64,000 nt of DNA from Oikopleura dioica. Lineage: Eukaryota; Chordata; Appendicularia; Copelata; Oikopleuridae. Below the pieces are notes generated by a model. The model was not told where the DNA came from. It searched no databases and saw only the letters and a list, made by a program, of their open reading frames with translations. This document shows, piece after piece, positions 1 through 11,570 of the stretch. How positions within the stretch are numbered: the stretch's first letter is position 1; every line of letters starts with the position of its first letter. The DNA lies in NCBI GenBank assembly GCA_907165135.1, contig OU015566.1, positions 7,238,157 to 7,302,156 on the forward strand, written 5' to 3'. Both the position numbers and the translations under genes were made by a program.

Positions 1-100
1 ATTTTTTCAGAACGAGAGGAGGTGAGAAAACAGTGTCAATTTTCGCTGGAAAATTTATTCCGGATAGGACCAATTTGGACGTCGAAAGGATGAGCCGCTA

Positions 101-413
101 TCCACCACCTGCAATTCTTCAATACTCGAAATTTCAACGAAATAGTAAAGAAGAATATTAGATGGCAAATAGGGAATCAACGAGGAGAATCTCTGACATC
201 TCTCTTTTCTGTCGCTTTTTGCAGAAGCAGGTCCACCACCTGCAATTCTTCAATAGCCTTATTTCAGTAGCTTATCGGAGAAAAGACAGGTAGGGCCTAT
301 TACTGTCAATTTTCAAAATGGTGTGACCTGTGTAAAATCGGAAATCTCTTGAATCTCTGTTAGAAAAAGTAGCTTTTGGCAAAAATAAATCCACCACCTG
401 CAGTTCTTCAATA
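101..413. repeat. Three spaced copies of a 24 bp repeat
   Basis: Near-identical copies lie at 101-124, 232-255 and 390-413, beginning TCCACCACCTGCA and ending TTCTTCAATA. The flanks are also weakly alike (AAAATTGACA recurs on the minus strand), so the unit is probably a diverged tandem repeat of about 130-160 bp with one conserved core. On the minus strand each core reads IEELQVVD, and two copies continue with similar residues (DLxLxKAT). It could be a repeated exon or a repeated binding site. Confidence 0.6.
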
Positions 414-1423
414 AGCGTTTAAATTTCTGTCAACTTATCGAAGCACTGAGGAAGCGGTTTCATAAATGCTCTAGAATTCGAAGCGAGCTCTGTCGACCGA
501 AAAGGTTGAAAGGATTGCTGAATCGATTTTTGATGCTAGAATTCTCCTGCAATGGTGCTTTTATACTGCTAGATTCTAGTGCTGAGTCCCTCGAGCTCCA
601 CCTCTGCCGCACAGGTGCACCAAAAAAGTCGGCCATCTGATTGCTTGAGCTCCCATGAAATTGTCACCACGCGGCCGGTAAACGGACGATAAACATCGAA
701 TTGCGGTCACGATCTACTCGGATTTGCGCATCAAGCTGGAAACATTCCGAGCCGCTAAGCCTCTGCAAGGAACGCGGCGCAAAGCCGGAAGAAACGCATC
801 AACCTGCTGACAAAACGAAAAATGAAAAGGATGTTTTGAGCACTTTCATTTGTCCGACTTTAGAAAGAAACGGTTTTTTAAGAACGAATTTAGAAAGTGT
901 CTACGGACTGTAAGTAGAAGGATAAGCTTGGGCCGTTCTCAAGAGTTTCACTACATTCTATCATGTCAAAAGAAGATTCTAACTTGAGTTCATAATATTC
1001 AAATGTTACTTAGAATTTTGTAAGCATCACATGCGTTGTGGAATATATAAAGCTGGCAAAAGCCTGGCGGATGCTGCTTCCATGCCCAGAAAAATCATCA
1101 TCTCTTGAGTTAGCTACGAGTAACACTTCCAAAAGAAACGGGGAGTGTTACATCATTAATAACACAACGAAAACTTCTGTACTGCGATTCTGTATTCAAC
1201 ACTGTCCAGTTTGGGAGCAGAGGCGACATTACAATCGTAAAGCGGCAACAGTTAATGATAAATAATTAAAATAAAAGGGCAGAAAATGGAAAATGTCCGC
1301 GATGTCATCACGGAGGAAAAATAATAATGACGATACTTATTGAGCTTCAAGGCGGTGCGACTTTTGGTTTTCGGTCTGCTTTAGGGTCAAGAGCTTCGAT
1401 AGCTCTTACAAAGATACTCCAAA

Positions 1424-1858
1424 TTAAGGGTGTCCCCAACGATCGAGGCCGAGACTGTCTAATTCGGTGACTCAAATTTGGTTCAAATTTTGTTAAAATC
1501 ATCATTCTATATATTGTATATTTATATATGCATTTGATATAATTATAAAAAATCTGTCTCGATTAATGCAGAGAGAAGTGTTCAAGCAACATAATTCTTC
1601 TCGAAATTTGAAATTTGAACGAGTAGATTTCGAGAAAAACGATCTCAAAGTTACCCGAGATTACAGAAGTCGACCTTCTTTGAAGCGGCGGTAGGGGATT
1701 AACTGATCAAAATCTACAAAATCGGTTTCGATTAATGCAGAAAGAAGGGTCAAAATAATAATATTCAAATTGATTTTTTATGTGAAAACTACCCGATTAG
1801 TAGAATTATTAACTCAAAGTTGATCCTGTTTCAAAAAAATCGTTGGGGACACCCTTAA
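1424..1858. mobile_element. MITE with TTAA target duplication (piggyBac-like)
   Basis: Perfect 16 bp terminal inverted repeats, GGGTGTCCCCAACGAT at 1428-1443 and its complement at 1839-1854, are each flanked by TTAA (1424-1427 and 1855-1858). TTAA target duplication is the hallmark of piggyBac elements. The 427 bp interior has no open frame of note, so this is a non-autonomous copy. It contains two similar internal segments (GATTAATGCAGA near 1561 and 1729). Confidence 0.85.
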
Positions 1859-2417
1859 GGAGAAGACACTTCAAAAGCAATCAATGTCGACCCCTTACCT
1901 TTCTGATATGAAAAGGAATAAAGGTGATTCAGAAAGTGTAGGAAGGGTTGAGCTTTAAAATGATAAAAATGCATATAAATAGGTAGTAAGAGGAAGTCCT
2001 TAGAGACTAAAATAAAATATCAATAATATTAGTACAAAGCCGAACGAGGTGAATTTTGAGCTGGAGTGAACGGTAAGAAATAATCTGTCTTCGTTATTCT
2101 TTTCCCAATCTTTCCGGGTCGCTAGCTGTTGGATTTTGAGCGAAGTGAACTCCGACGAGGTGGCATGCCCTTAAAAAATCATCAACATTTTTATGCTCCA
2201 ACAACGTGTAAACAAACAAGCAGCACGGGCAGTTTTATAGCGGATCGCAGAAGAGTGGATTGAGTGGACTTACGGTTGGCAGAATTTTTGAACTATCGGG
2301 CAATTGAATGTCGGCGGGTGGGGATTTCGAGGCGGGACAACTCATTTTAGAGCTGGATGGGAGGACGGCTGCACGGTCAGGGACTTTTTGGCTAAAAATT
2401 ATTGAATAGTAATAAAA

Positions 2418-5060
2418 TTACTTTTGTACATACTCGAAAGCATCGGCATCAGCTTCTTTTGAAAGTCTTCTGAGCTTAGTCTGATTTTTCAGCGGCGATC
2501 CGCTTGTGGTTTTTGCATCTATGGGCTTGAAGTTCACCTGCTTCGTGAACATCCTCCAACTGTCCTCCAAAATATCTTGACTGATCACATTTTCCTTCGC
2601 TACAAAGCCCCACTGATGTTGGGAGAGAGAAGAGTCCGATGCAGTTACTGACAGGTCTTTATTTGATTGAGTTTCTTTAGTTTGAACAGCTTAAAAATAT
2701 CATGAATACGTGTTTATTTTCTTTGAAATAATACTGGTACTACTGGAGCTGGAACTGGCGCAACTGGAATTGTTTCTCTTTTTCGAGGATCTTTTCCGCG
2801 ATCGAGGTTTAGAGGGCGAGAGTTTGTTAGTACGGACATGATCGAGTATCGAGTTGAAAACGACTGTATCGTAGTTAACTTCTCCTGGAATAGAGTTGCG
2901 AGGGTTAGAATCATCATCGTCTGAATCCAAGCTGGCTTCTGGGAAAATCTCATCCACTGGCGAACTCGATCTTCGCGGATTCGAAAAGCGGCGCAAGCTG
3001 TCGGAAATATCTTCTGAACGAATGTCATTTTTCCGCAACGCCAGGGCCAGCTCGTCCTCCAGATCATCGACCATCCTCGTCTCATATGTAGATGATATTT
3101 TAGGATGCTTTCTGGGGGACTCGACCGACTGTGCAGCGGCTGTTTTGGCGAATTCCAGTCGTTTGGGTCGGCCTTTTCTTTTCCTAAAAAGATGATGAGG
3201 GCCGCGACCTTCCATAAATAGTATTTTTTGCAGTAGATATGGGGAGTATTTACGTCCACTTACTTTTTCCCCCTTGCACGTGGGGCTGACGGCGTCGCAA
3301 AAACATCTGAAGTCGATGGATTCGTTTCATGAGGCAAATGGCTTGGAGACGGTTCAGATGGGCTAAAGATGTACACGTTACCATAACTTTTGACCCATAA
3401 GATAGTAACTAGGGAAGACTTTTCCTTGTTCCCTTGTAGAAGAAAAAAGGCGGAATATCCCGTGTGATTCAGCTATAAGCAAGGCTCAAAATGATCACTT
3501 ACATGTTTCTTTTCTTGACTGGTTTGGGCGTTAGACCCGCTTTTTTATCCCTTCTTGCTTGAAGACGCATTTCTTTTTCAATTTTTCTTTCCTCGTTTCT
3601 CCTAATCGCTTCCTCCGTTCGCCTTCGAATATCAGCCCGGCTCATTTCTCCGGCAACAGGAGCGACTCGGGAACGAGATGACGATGGGGTCTCGTGTTCC
3701 TTTTCCGAGAAATCGGCGGCGAATTGGGCGGGCTCGATGTCCAACACGGAGATTTGGAGGGTAGTTGGTGGGACGCGAAGATTCACGTTGAGATCTTGTG
3801 ACTTTTTGAAAAGAAGATTTTTTAAATGGAAATGTTACCTGATAAGGAAGGCACAGTCCATTTCCGTAGCTCAACTCGCGCATCTTGGTCAACAGGATAA
3901 AGTGAGGGTGAAGGACGGATTATGCTGAAAAGCGGATTAAAAATGGTTGAAAATCGACCATCTGTCTTGGTGAACTTTCATCATGATACTTACTTTGGTC
4001 GTCCCACAAAAGGCCCGTGTCTGTCGCCAGAAAGGACGAGTAGACTCTTAGTCAGCGGATTAACCGCACCTTCAGAGATGCACTGACTATCTTCGAGAAT
4101 TCTTTGTCTGGCTTTTAATGCTTCTTCCAGACGAGCCTCACGAGATTGGAATTGAGTGATGGTTTCCTTTTTTCGAAACGCAGCTTCAAAATGAATCATT
4201 AATCCGAACTTTTAGAAAGTCTTTTACCTTTCCGTTGGCGAGTACGATTATGAGTTGCTGGAAAGTTTTGAAGCGCTTCGTCGAAAGTAGTCGAATTTGA
4301 ATCCTCATTAAGATTTTCCATTTCGACATCTGGCGTGGCTGGGGGAGATTTAGGAGGACTAGGAGCTCTTTGGCGCGAGTTCTCAAATTCATCAAGGACT
4401 TCTGGAAAATCCTCGAGCTCGATGTGATCTTCTTCGACGATCATTTCCGGTGTCTTTGAACTGGCTGGCGAGAAAGAATCGTCTCCATCCGAGTCGGACA
4501 TCGAATCGATCGTAGGAGAGCCAGCATGGCATCCGGCAAAGTTGAGGATAAATGGGCGGCTGTTGTGATCTTCCGTCGACATTGGTTTCGTATGCGAAGG
4601 CTTCATCTGATGTCCTGGGCCATTCTCGAAGCCAGTGTGCAGTTGATGATGAATTTTCTTATACTGAACAAAGTCTTTAAAAACAAGGACAATACTGGTC
4701 AGCTCTTCAGTAGAACTCTACTAGTAAGCCTTCTATAATTAAAAAATGACACCGAGTACATTCACCAAAGAACACCAAATAATAAATGCGCGAAAAAATG
4801 GAACGGAATGATGTTTTTACTTCTCGGTGCATGGATCGATCTCGAATAGAGCGGACCTCCCCGTTTTTCGAATCTTTCACCACAATAATCGTCTCTTCCG
4901 CGGTGGAGCATCCATCTGGCTCATCGTTGCCGCAGTAAATAGTGGCAGTATCGTGGCCTGAATTGTGGCTCCGATGGAAAAAGTCGTGATTAAGGGTAGT
5001 TGAAGGAGCAAGTCCGTAGATTTCCGAATCCGATTCCGAAAGATTTCTAACACCGTTCAT
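2418..5060 (-). CDS. Unrecognised AT-hook-bearing nuclear protein, 8 exons
   Basis: I do not recognise the family. Eight exons joined by hand (4824-5060, 4228-4663, 3994-4183, 3839-3924, 3503-3794, 3264-3362, 2735-3183, 2418-2689) give one uninterrupted frame of 686 residues with GT-AG introns mostly 44-80 bp. The protein is charged and low in structure: acidic Ser-rich segments in the first third, a basic coiled segment (IRRRTEEAIRRNEERKIEKE) around the middle, and an AT-hook-like KRKGRPKR created across the exon 6/7 junction. A serine run precedes the last exon. The stop lies beside an A-rich 3' end. AT-hooks bind the minor groove of AT-rich DNA, so a chromatin role is likely but unproven. 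The start is the first ATG of exon 1 and has no upstream in-frame extension that I can support. Confidence 0.75.
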
Positions 5061-6024
5061 TTTGGAAGCATTCTATCAAGTAAAAAACTGACTGAAACTG
5101 AACTAACATAGGGTTTTCGACAAACAAATAGAACATCGAATAATCCCTCCCCTTCTCCAGAACATCATTGAACACCAAAAGTTCTACTGAAATCAAGGAG
5201 GAAAACTTACATTTCAGACTAAAAACGTATTTTTTTCGTAAAACTTTCTCTGATTGATTTACTTAGACAGTACTAAGAAAAGCTCGGCCTTGGTTAAGTG
5301 CATTTCGCGAATTTGGCCCCATTCCCATCATAACTTCCCTCAGGCAACGCCGCTACAATATGCAAATAACAATATATAATTATACAAATATAAAGATAAG
5401 ACTATCGATCAATCAAAACCCTCCTCAAACTGGATTCCCTTTAATACTGTCAAAAAACAGTCAAAAAATGTCTTCAACAAGTCATTTCTCAAAAAAGAAC
5501 TTTTTAGCTGGCCCTGGGGCAGTATCAATTCCAACCCTTTTTCAACCTTTTTTTCAGAGACTTAATGTTCTCCCAGTAGTAAAAAGGAATAATCTCACAG
5601 CCAGAAACAACTGTTTATGTTTAATTAAAATATAAACTTAATAATATTGTACAGAAACAAAAGGAAATCATGCGAGAAAAGATAAAAATCATCATTTTTA
5701 TATTGCATCGTTGAAATAGTATTTTTATACAGATAAGGAAGGAAATTAGGAGGATTTATCATCAGCTTTGGGGAGTAAGTTGAGACATGATTTGAATGAA
5801 TTTTCAAGATTTTGAAGAAATTCTCGTGTGAAATACTAAATTTATCTAAGTTGTAAGTTAGAAGCGGGAAACTCGTTTTCTTTCACGATTGGTAGCGAAG
5901 TTGGACTGGTTTTAGAAAGTGTTGAATGAAGGTTGAATCGGTTGAATCTTCTTGCTAGACTAGGTAGGAATCTGGTCCATGGTGTTTAGGCTTCTTTGGT
6001 TCATAACAAGGCTTTTCCGGGTCA
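5061..6024. other. Intergenic spacer
   Basis: AT-rich spacer between two minus-strand genes. Short open frames at 5360-5635 (+) and 5625-5807 (-) are AT-biased with no recognisable motif, and I do not call them. A palindrome TTAATGACTCATTAA lies at its right edge inside the last codons of the ZDHHC gene. Confidence 0.5.
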
Positions 6025-7473
6025 TCATAAGTTTATTAATGACTCATTAATGCTCATTATCAATGACTGAAATTGATAAGTGACCCGTCCCAACATCCAG
6101 TAAATAGCTGGTCCCTTGCCAAATACATTTCTAAAATTGGCAGATCTGCTGTTGCCTCCAAGATTCTTCTCTCCTTCAAGAATATATTTCCACGACGATG
6201 ATAAATATTTCTATCTTACCCTTGAGCTGTTCGATGCCCGTTTCGTCCACGGAAATGCTGTGGAGCTGAGTGCAAAACATGATCGCAGTGAAGAGCAGGA
6301 AGAGGAGGGCTTCGAAACAGAGGATAAGGGTGACTATGACGGCGACTGGTGGAGTAAGATACGTGCAGTCCTGTTTGGAGGATAGAGTTATTCATGTGAC
6401 TTCCTGTCACGAGATTTTGTCTGCCACAGAGAGGAAAAAACAGAGGCTTACACTGAGTCAGAGACTGAGACCTTGAAGGAAATCTCGTGCATCACGGAAT
6501 GATGAAATCGAGGAACGAAGTCTCCTTTTAGATAGATTAAATTATGTAGGTCAGAGTCTGACCGTCAGACAGGAATTGTACAGAAAAAAATTATTTAAGC
6601 TCTATCCTGCCATTTCATCTCCACGCACATGATCGTTTTCCGCACGGCCATGAACAGGGCATAGCCGCTCATCATCATAATATAAAAACAAAATAAGACG
6701 AAGAATTTTTGATTGGATTCGCCAACGCAATTGTTAACCCAAGGGCAGTGATGGTCCATTTTCATTACACATTTTCCACAAACTAAAAGTAAATCAAATC
6801 GGTTTGAAATTTGAGGCTGTTTTCAACGAGTAAGCATATTTTTCCTTGTTTCTTACCAGAGCAGTGGTGAGCTCTTTCCGGCTTGATAGATTTGCATTTT
6901 TGACATTTATAAATGACTTGATCAGGTCTCGTCTTCGCATCTCGCACGGACTCTGGCGTAAGCTCGATTTTTGGGCAAACACCCGGATCTAAAGATGTGC
7001 AAAATGATTCAAGAACCCTATATGTTGGTCGTCTATGACTGCGGGATTATGATTAGTTCTTCCAGTCTAGAGCGCATCTTGATTTTTATGACTAGTTTCC
7101 CCGACTTTAGGTATTTTCTGACGGAAAATTATAATGCCTGCTGAGTCAGAAGTTCTGACCATCAAAACCCGAATCATAGTCTGTGATGAAAACAAACCTG
7201 AAGTCATAGCTTTAAAATGCGATAGGAGGGCTAAAGCAGCAAACGAATTGAAGAGAATGGTGTCGATAAATAGACTGATGCTCCACTGAGAAGGGATGAA
7301 GAAAAGTACGAGGAAAGCGTAGAGCCCAAAAGCCACTGAAAAAGATCATCGACGGTTCATCTTCGTTTCTTACCGAGGCCCCAAGTCATACAAGCGCAAA
7401 CTAAGCCACAACAATCGGTAACCAGCCACACTCGCCCGACAACGGGTAAGCGCCTCCACCCACCCGCCGCCAT
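6025..7473 (-). CDS. ZDHHC3: Palmitoyltransferase of the ZDHHC3/7 (GODZ) type
   Basis: S-palmitoyltransferase that moves palmitate from palmitoyl-CoA to cysteines of membrane-associated proteins; the family sits in the Golgi. Six exons (7374-7473, 7198-7335, 6857-6988, 6607-6782, 6220-6370, 6025-6173) give 281 residues, close to the usual 299. Visible motifs in order: DCCGLVCA, first hydrophobic pair, TSDPG, the Cys-rich [18 protein letters not shown] segment, catalytic DHHC in [17 protein letters not shown], two further membrane segments, and the family signature [19 protein letters not shown]. Intron 4 (6371-6606) has a GA-AG boundary; this join keeps both phase and the C..W..C spacing of the lumenal loop. 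The carboxy end diverges from vertebrate proteins. Choice between the 3 and 7 paralogues is not possible because the split is vertebrate-specific. Confidence 0.93.
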
Positions 7474-7798
7474 CTTTGACGATTTGCCGATACGATTTCT
7501 TCAAAAGAAAAAAAATTGAAATCAACAAGGACTCTTCTTGAAATTTTGCTTATTGAAAGAATTCTCTTATTGGTATTATAATGGTTAATGACTCATTATA
7601 CTGCTTGAACGAATATATATGGGTTTTGAATTGAATAAATAGATTTGACTACAGAACTTTTTTTATAACACTGTCTGGCAGACACGAATTTCATAACACA
7701 AATTTTTGGCAATTGTAATTTCTGGCGGAAACAGGACAAAACAGGGAACATATAAATAACTTAAAACAGTCGTTCAACAGAATTCAGAACTCCTCAAT

Positions 7799-10482
7799 TT
7801 AGGCATCAGAGAGGATGGAAACTCCTGGAAGGTCTTTGCCTTCGAGGAGTTCGAGGGAAGCTCCACCTCCAGTCGATACGTGGCTGACTTTGTCCACAGT
7901 GTTGAATTTCTTGGCGCAAGTAGCGGTATCTCCACCACCAATGATGGTGGTGACTCCAGTTTCAGTGGCAGCAACAACAGCGTCCATCATCGATTTGGTT
8001 CCTTTAGCGAAGTTTTCAAATTCGAAAACACCTGAAAAGAAATAAACGAAAATATAAGAAATGGAAATTTACCAGCCGGGCCGTTCCACACGATCGTTTT
8101 TGCTTCGGCAATGACAGCGGAAAATGCCTTACTGGATTCCGGTCCTACATCCAGGCCCATCCAGCCAGCTGGAACACCTGACTCGACGGTTGCGTTTCCA
8201 ACGGCTGCGTCTTCAGTAAACTAAATATTCCGTTGAAAACCCGGCGATTCTACCGGCAAGATGGGTATTTTCTAGATACGGTTTTCTTTACAGAAATAAT
8301 CATGGGATGAAAATGGGTCGCCGAGTTTCGGACGTTAAACGAATCAATGATGTCTTGAAAAAAATTTTAACTAATGAATAATCCGCGCAGAGTATCTTCA
8401 AGGTATGCAACTGAATCTTACAGTAAGCAAGACTGTAAAATAGTGTTCATGCGCGACGAAGCCGCATCGCGAAATTCTTTGGTAGCTCTGACGAAGAAGA
8501 GGAAGTGTCCTCGGAAGTCACAAGTTTAATCGATCTGAGGTGTGCGAAATTCTCAACACGAGTTTGTTATTATTGATTTAGGCGGAAATCGAGGGAACAC
8601 GTCGAGTCCTTAGGATGTATGATACCGATTACTACTGAAGCTAACAATGGTAAAGGATGACATCTTTTGCATCGAAACTGTCAACTTTAGCATTTTAGTC
8701 GATGAAGCTATTGCTTGCTCGAATCGTCCAGCAGTGCCTCTTTTGCCTAAAGCTGCTCTCTTGACGCTTATTTCAGCAGTCCAAGGTAACAACTTGCTCA
8801 ATAAATACGAGAAAAGTTTTATAGAAAATGGAAAGGAAACAGGCGAAACCGAGGAAAATCAAGATAACAATAATACACGAAGTCGACGTGGCTCTCACAA
8901 CACGCTAAAATCTTCCAGCTCGAATAAATCAGTAAATTTTGACCGAGTGGAAATTCTCGAATTTCGAGATACGGATGATACGGGCATTCCTGATAGGTAA
9001 GATAAAAAATATATGAACGTGTTAAAACTTTTATTAGCTTCGAAGCTGATGAAGGCTCAAAACCGATCGAAAAATGAAACTACTGAGCGCGCCAAGAATT
9101 ATTCCAATCTGTAACACCCTTTTTTCGTCTGTAAGAATGAATCCCTTTTTATAAATCCCGTGTCTTAAATTTACCTTATCAGCAGTAACGAAGTCAGTCG
9201 GGAGAACAATCTTGACTCCTCGAGCCTTCGCTTTTTCCATCAACTTGGGGACAATCTTGGCTCCATCTTCATCAAAGAGGGATCCTCCGATTTCCATGTT
9301 CGCCAAAACCTTCTGGAAAGTAAAGGCCATTCCGCCGCCAATAATCATCGAGTCGACCTTTTCCAGCAAGTTCTCGATCAGTTGAATCTTGTCCTGAACT
9401 TTTGCGCCACCAAGAATCGCCAAAAATGGTCGTTCAGGATTGTCAAGAGCCTTGGCAAAGTAAGAAAGTTCCTTGTCCATGAGAAGGCCAGCTGCGCGTT
9501 GCTGAAAAGGAAAGTTTTCAGACGGAAATCAGGCATTTTAATTCGGGTGGTATTTCGAAAAACCGCAGGAGGAGGACTGTTTTCTGATTCTAGACGTCTC
9601 GGATCACTTGTGAACGACAAATTTTTTTATAAGGAATACTTCAGGATAACAGGCGGATCAAAATTCCATTTCAAAATCTTACCTCGTGAGCAATGCCAAC
9701 GACACTAGAATGAGCCCGATGGGCACAGCCAAAAGCATCGGATACAAAGACATCGCCATGTTTGGAAAGTTTGGAGCGGAAATCGGATATCGCCTCAGCG
9801 CTTGGCTTAAATTTTCCACCAATTTCGGAAACGCCTTTTCCTTCTTCCTCCGCGTAGAATCGGACATTTTCGAGGAGAATAACGGAGCCAGCAGCTAGGG
9901 ATAGATTGTTATCTTTTATAAGGGTAAGAGTTGTCTAGCTGTCAAACTGGATGAACAGTGCTGTATCTCTCCTAGGTCTATGCTCAGGTCCGGAAAGTAA
10001 GAGATTAAATGATTCAATATAAATTAAAAAAAATGTTGATGGTGTCTCATCGCCAAAAGATTTTATGGTTAAATGAGTGCAAACTTATAAAATTTTTGAT
10101 CATAATTCTTTACCTGGAGCAGCAGTAGCTTCTAAGGCCTGGGAAGAGACACAATCATCAATAAACTGAACATCTCGGTTGAGAAGAGCCTTGAGCTCCT
10201 CTGCAACTGGAGCGAGTGTGAATTTCGCCTGTTTTCGTCCATCTGGTCGTCCCAAATGCGACATGAGCACAACAGATGTAGCGCCCTGATCCAAAGCGTA
10301 CTGAATTGTCGGAACGGCGGCAGCGATTCGCTGGTTGTTTGTGATTTTTCCTTCCTGGAAAAAGACGTTCGGCTTTGCTGTTGGAAACATATAAGACTCA
10401 CCTTCATGGGGACGTTAAAATCCACTCGCATAACAACTCGCTTGCCGCTCAGGGCCAAATCTTTGGTCGAAAGCTTTGCCAT
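7799..10482 (-). CDS. PGK1: Phosphoglycerate kinase
   Basis: Glycolytic enzyme converting 1,3-bisphosphoglycerate and ADP to 3-phosphoglycerate and ATP in the cytosol. Six exons (10402-10482, 10114-10354, 9683-9894, 9175-9501, 8073-8220, 7799-8031) total 1242 nt, exactly 413 residues, against 417 in vertebrates. Motifs seen: RVDFNVP near the start, [43 protein letters not shown], the [13 protein letters not shown] segment, and the carboxy-terminal [11 protein letters not shown] with [19 protein letters not shown]. All active-site segments are present, so it should be functional. Introns are 47-160 bp except intron 4 (8221-9174), which is 954 bp because it houses a plus-strand gene. EMC5 lies 270 bp upstream on the same strand. 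Confidence 0.97.
8374..9077 (+). CDS. Nested small gene inside PGK intron 4, product unrecognised
   Basis: Five or six short exons on the strand opposite PGK join through canonical introns of 40-50 bp into one frame of about 163 residues: ATG at 8374, stop TGA at 9075-9077. All phases agree at every join. The protein begins with a basic stretch followed by an acidic run ([11 protein letters not shown]), has a short conserved-looking core ([20 protein letters not shown]), an Asn/Ser-rich linker, and ends with [16 protein letters not shown], where K-S-V-N-F resembles an RVxF docking site for protein phosphatase 1. That last reading is inference. The whole gene fits in intron 4 of PGK without touching an exon. 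Earlier ATG at 8311 runs into a stop and was not used. Confidence 0.72.
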
Positions 10483-10750
10483 TTTTGAAATTCTCTGAAA
10501 TACAACTCTCGCAGATGTGGGTTCTTTTCGATTTTTATTTGATTTCTAAAGCTCTTCAGTTCTAGCTTCAACGATTTTATAAGCGAGGCACACGGATCAG
10601 TGTGGCTATTGCATAATCGTTTGCAATCAGAGGGCGAGTGTTATACAACATGAATTTTGAAGAGAGTGCGAATTTTCGACGAAAGAAGAGGAACATGTAA
10701 TTTTTAAGAGCGCAGTGTACAAAATTATTTCCAGTCTAAATTTAATTGTC

Positions 10751-11153
10751 TTATTCGTCTTCAAAGTAACCAAATCGTCGTGAAACGCGGGAGTAGAAGC
10801 CTGGGCGGTAGAGAAGCGCTTCGATGGGTTTGGCGGATAAAGAGCTGTCAGAGGAAATGTCCTGAACGGAAGTTTAATATAAGAAAAAGAGGACTAGAAA
10901 TACTTCGTAGGGGTTGAGTCCGATGATGTAACCAAAGCTCGCAATAACCATCCCAACAAGGCACTGAAGTTGTTCATTATTAATGAATCATTAATCAAAA
11001 TGAAATTAGACTTGAAGCTACCTCTAGAATGATATCAAAAGGAATATTGAAATCTGCCTCTCCTCTTTCTTTCATAATTCCTCTAAATTGACCGACAGAT
11101 ATGGCTGCGTGTCCCATCAAGACAAGCCCAAGAAATGCCAACAACTTCGACAT
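10751..11153 (-). CDS. EMC5: ER membrane complex subunit 5 (MMGT1)
   Basis: Small subunit of the ER membrane protein complex, which inserts tail-anchored and multi-pass proteins into the ER membrane; also described as a magnesium transporter. Three exons give 100 residues: an amino-terminal hydrophobic segment (LLAFLGLVLMGHAAISV), the conserved QFRGIM (HR-x-x-M in vertebrates), IPFDIILE, a second membrane segment (LVGMVIASFGYIIG) and the tail RPGFYSRVSRRFGYF, which matches the vertebrate FxxFNHRGRVLF region. The loop is shorter than in vertebrates (131 residues). Intron 1 contains a palindromic TTAATGAATCATTAA. It precedes PGK on the same strand. Confidence 0.85.
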
Positions 11154-11570
11154 TTTTTAACCTTTCGACCTAAAGAAAATGATATTAACCAACAACACGA
11201 ATTATATTTGAAATTTCTTGCAAAATATATGGAACCAAAAGGGAGAAAAGGTGAGGAACATTCAGAATCGGAGCAGAATAAATTAATTTTTTTAACAAAA
11301 ATCTTGAGGACTGCCCTCATCAGCCCAAGAAAACGGAAGAATAAGATCAATTCTTACACCCTACATTGGGCACTGGTACAATATGGTAGATAAGAACAGG
11401 CATAAATAGTAAACCGATAAGAAAAAAGTGAGTTTTGAACAACTGAAATTTTTGAACACAAATAAAAGAAACTGTCGAATGAAGAAATCGATGCATCAAT
11501 AATTGAAAGATAAATAACAACTTTTGAGAATTTAGATAAGAGCCAGACTTGAGAGATAAAAGCTCGTAGG

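Larger units (their letters stand above)
1..2417. other. Gene-poor left edge
   Basis: I see no convincing gene here. The stretch holds three copies of a 24 bp repeat within the first 420 bases and a 427 bp MITE at 1428-1854, both listed separately. Short open frames around 701-913 and 1038-1265 have no recognisable motif and no splice-supported extension. The 24 bp repeats read as IEELQVVD on the minus strand, so the end of a gene lying mostly to the left of the window cannot be excluded. Confidence 0.5.

Noticed and set aside
6116-6385. Plus-strand frame with acidic residues opposite ZDHHC
   Set aside because: It is the shadow of the last two ZDHHC exons, whose minus-strand reading matches the family motif by motif.
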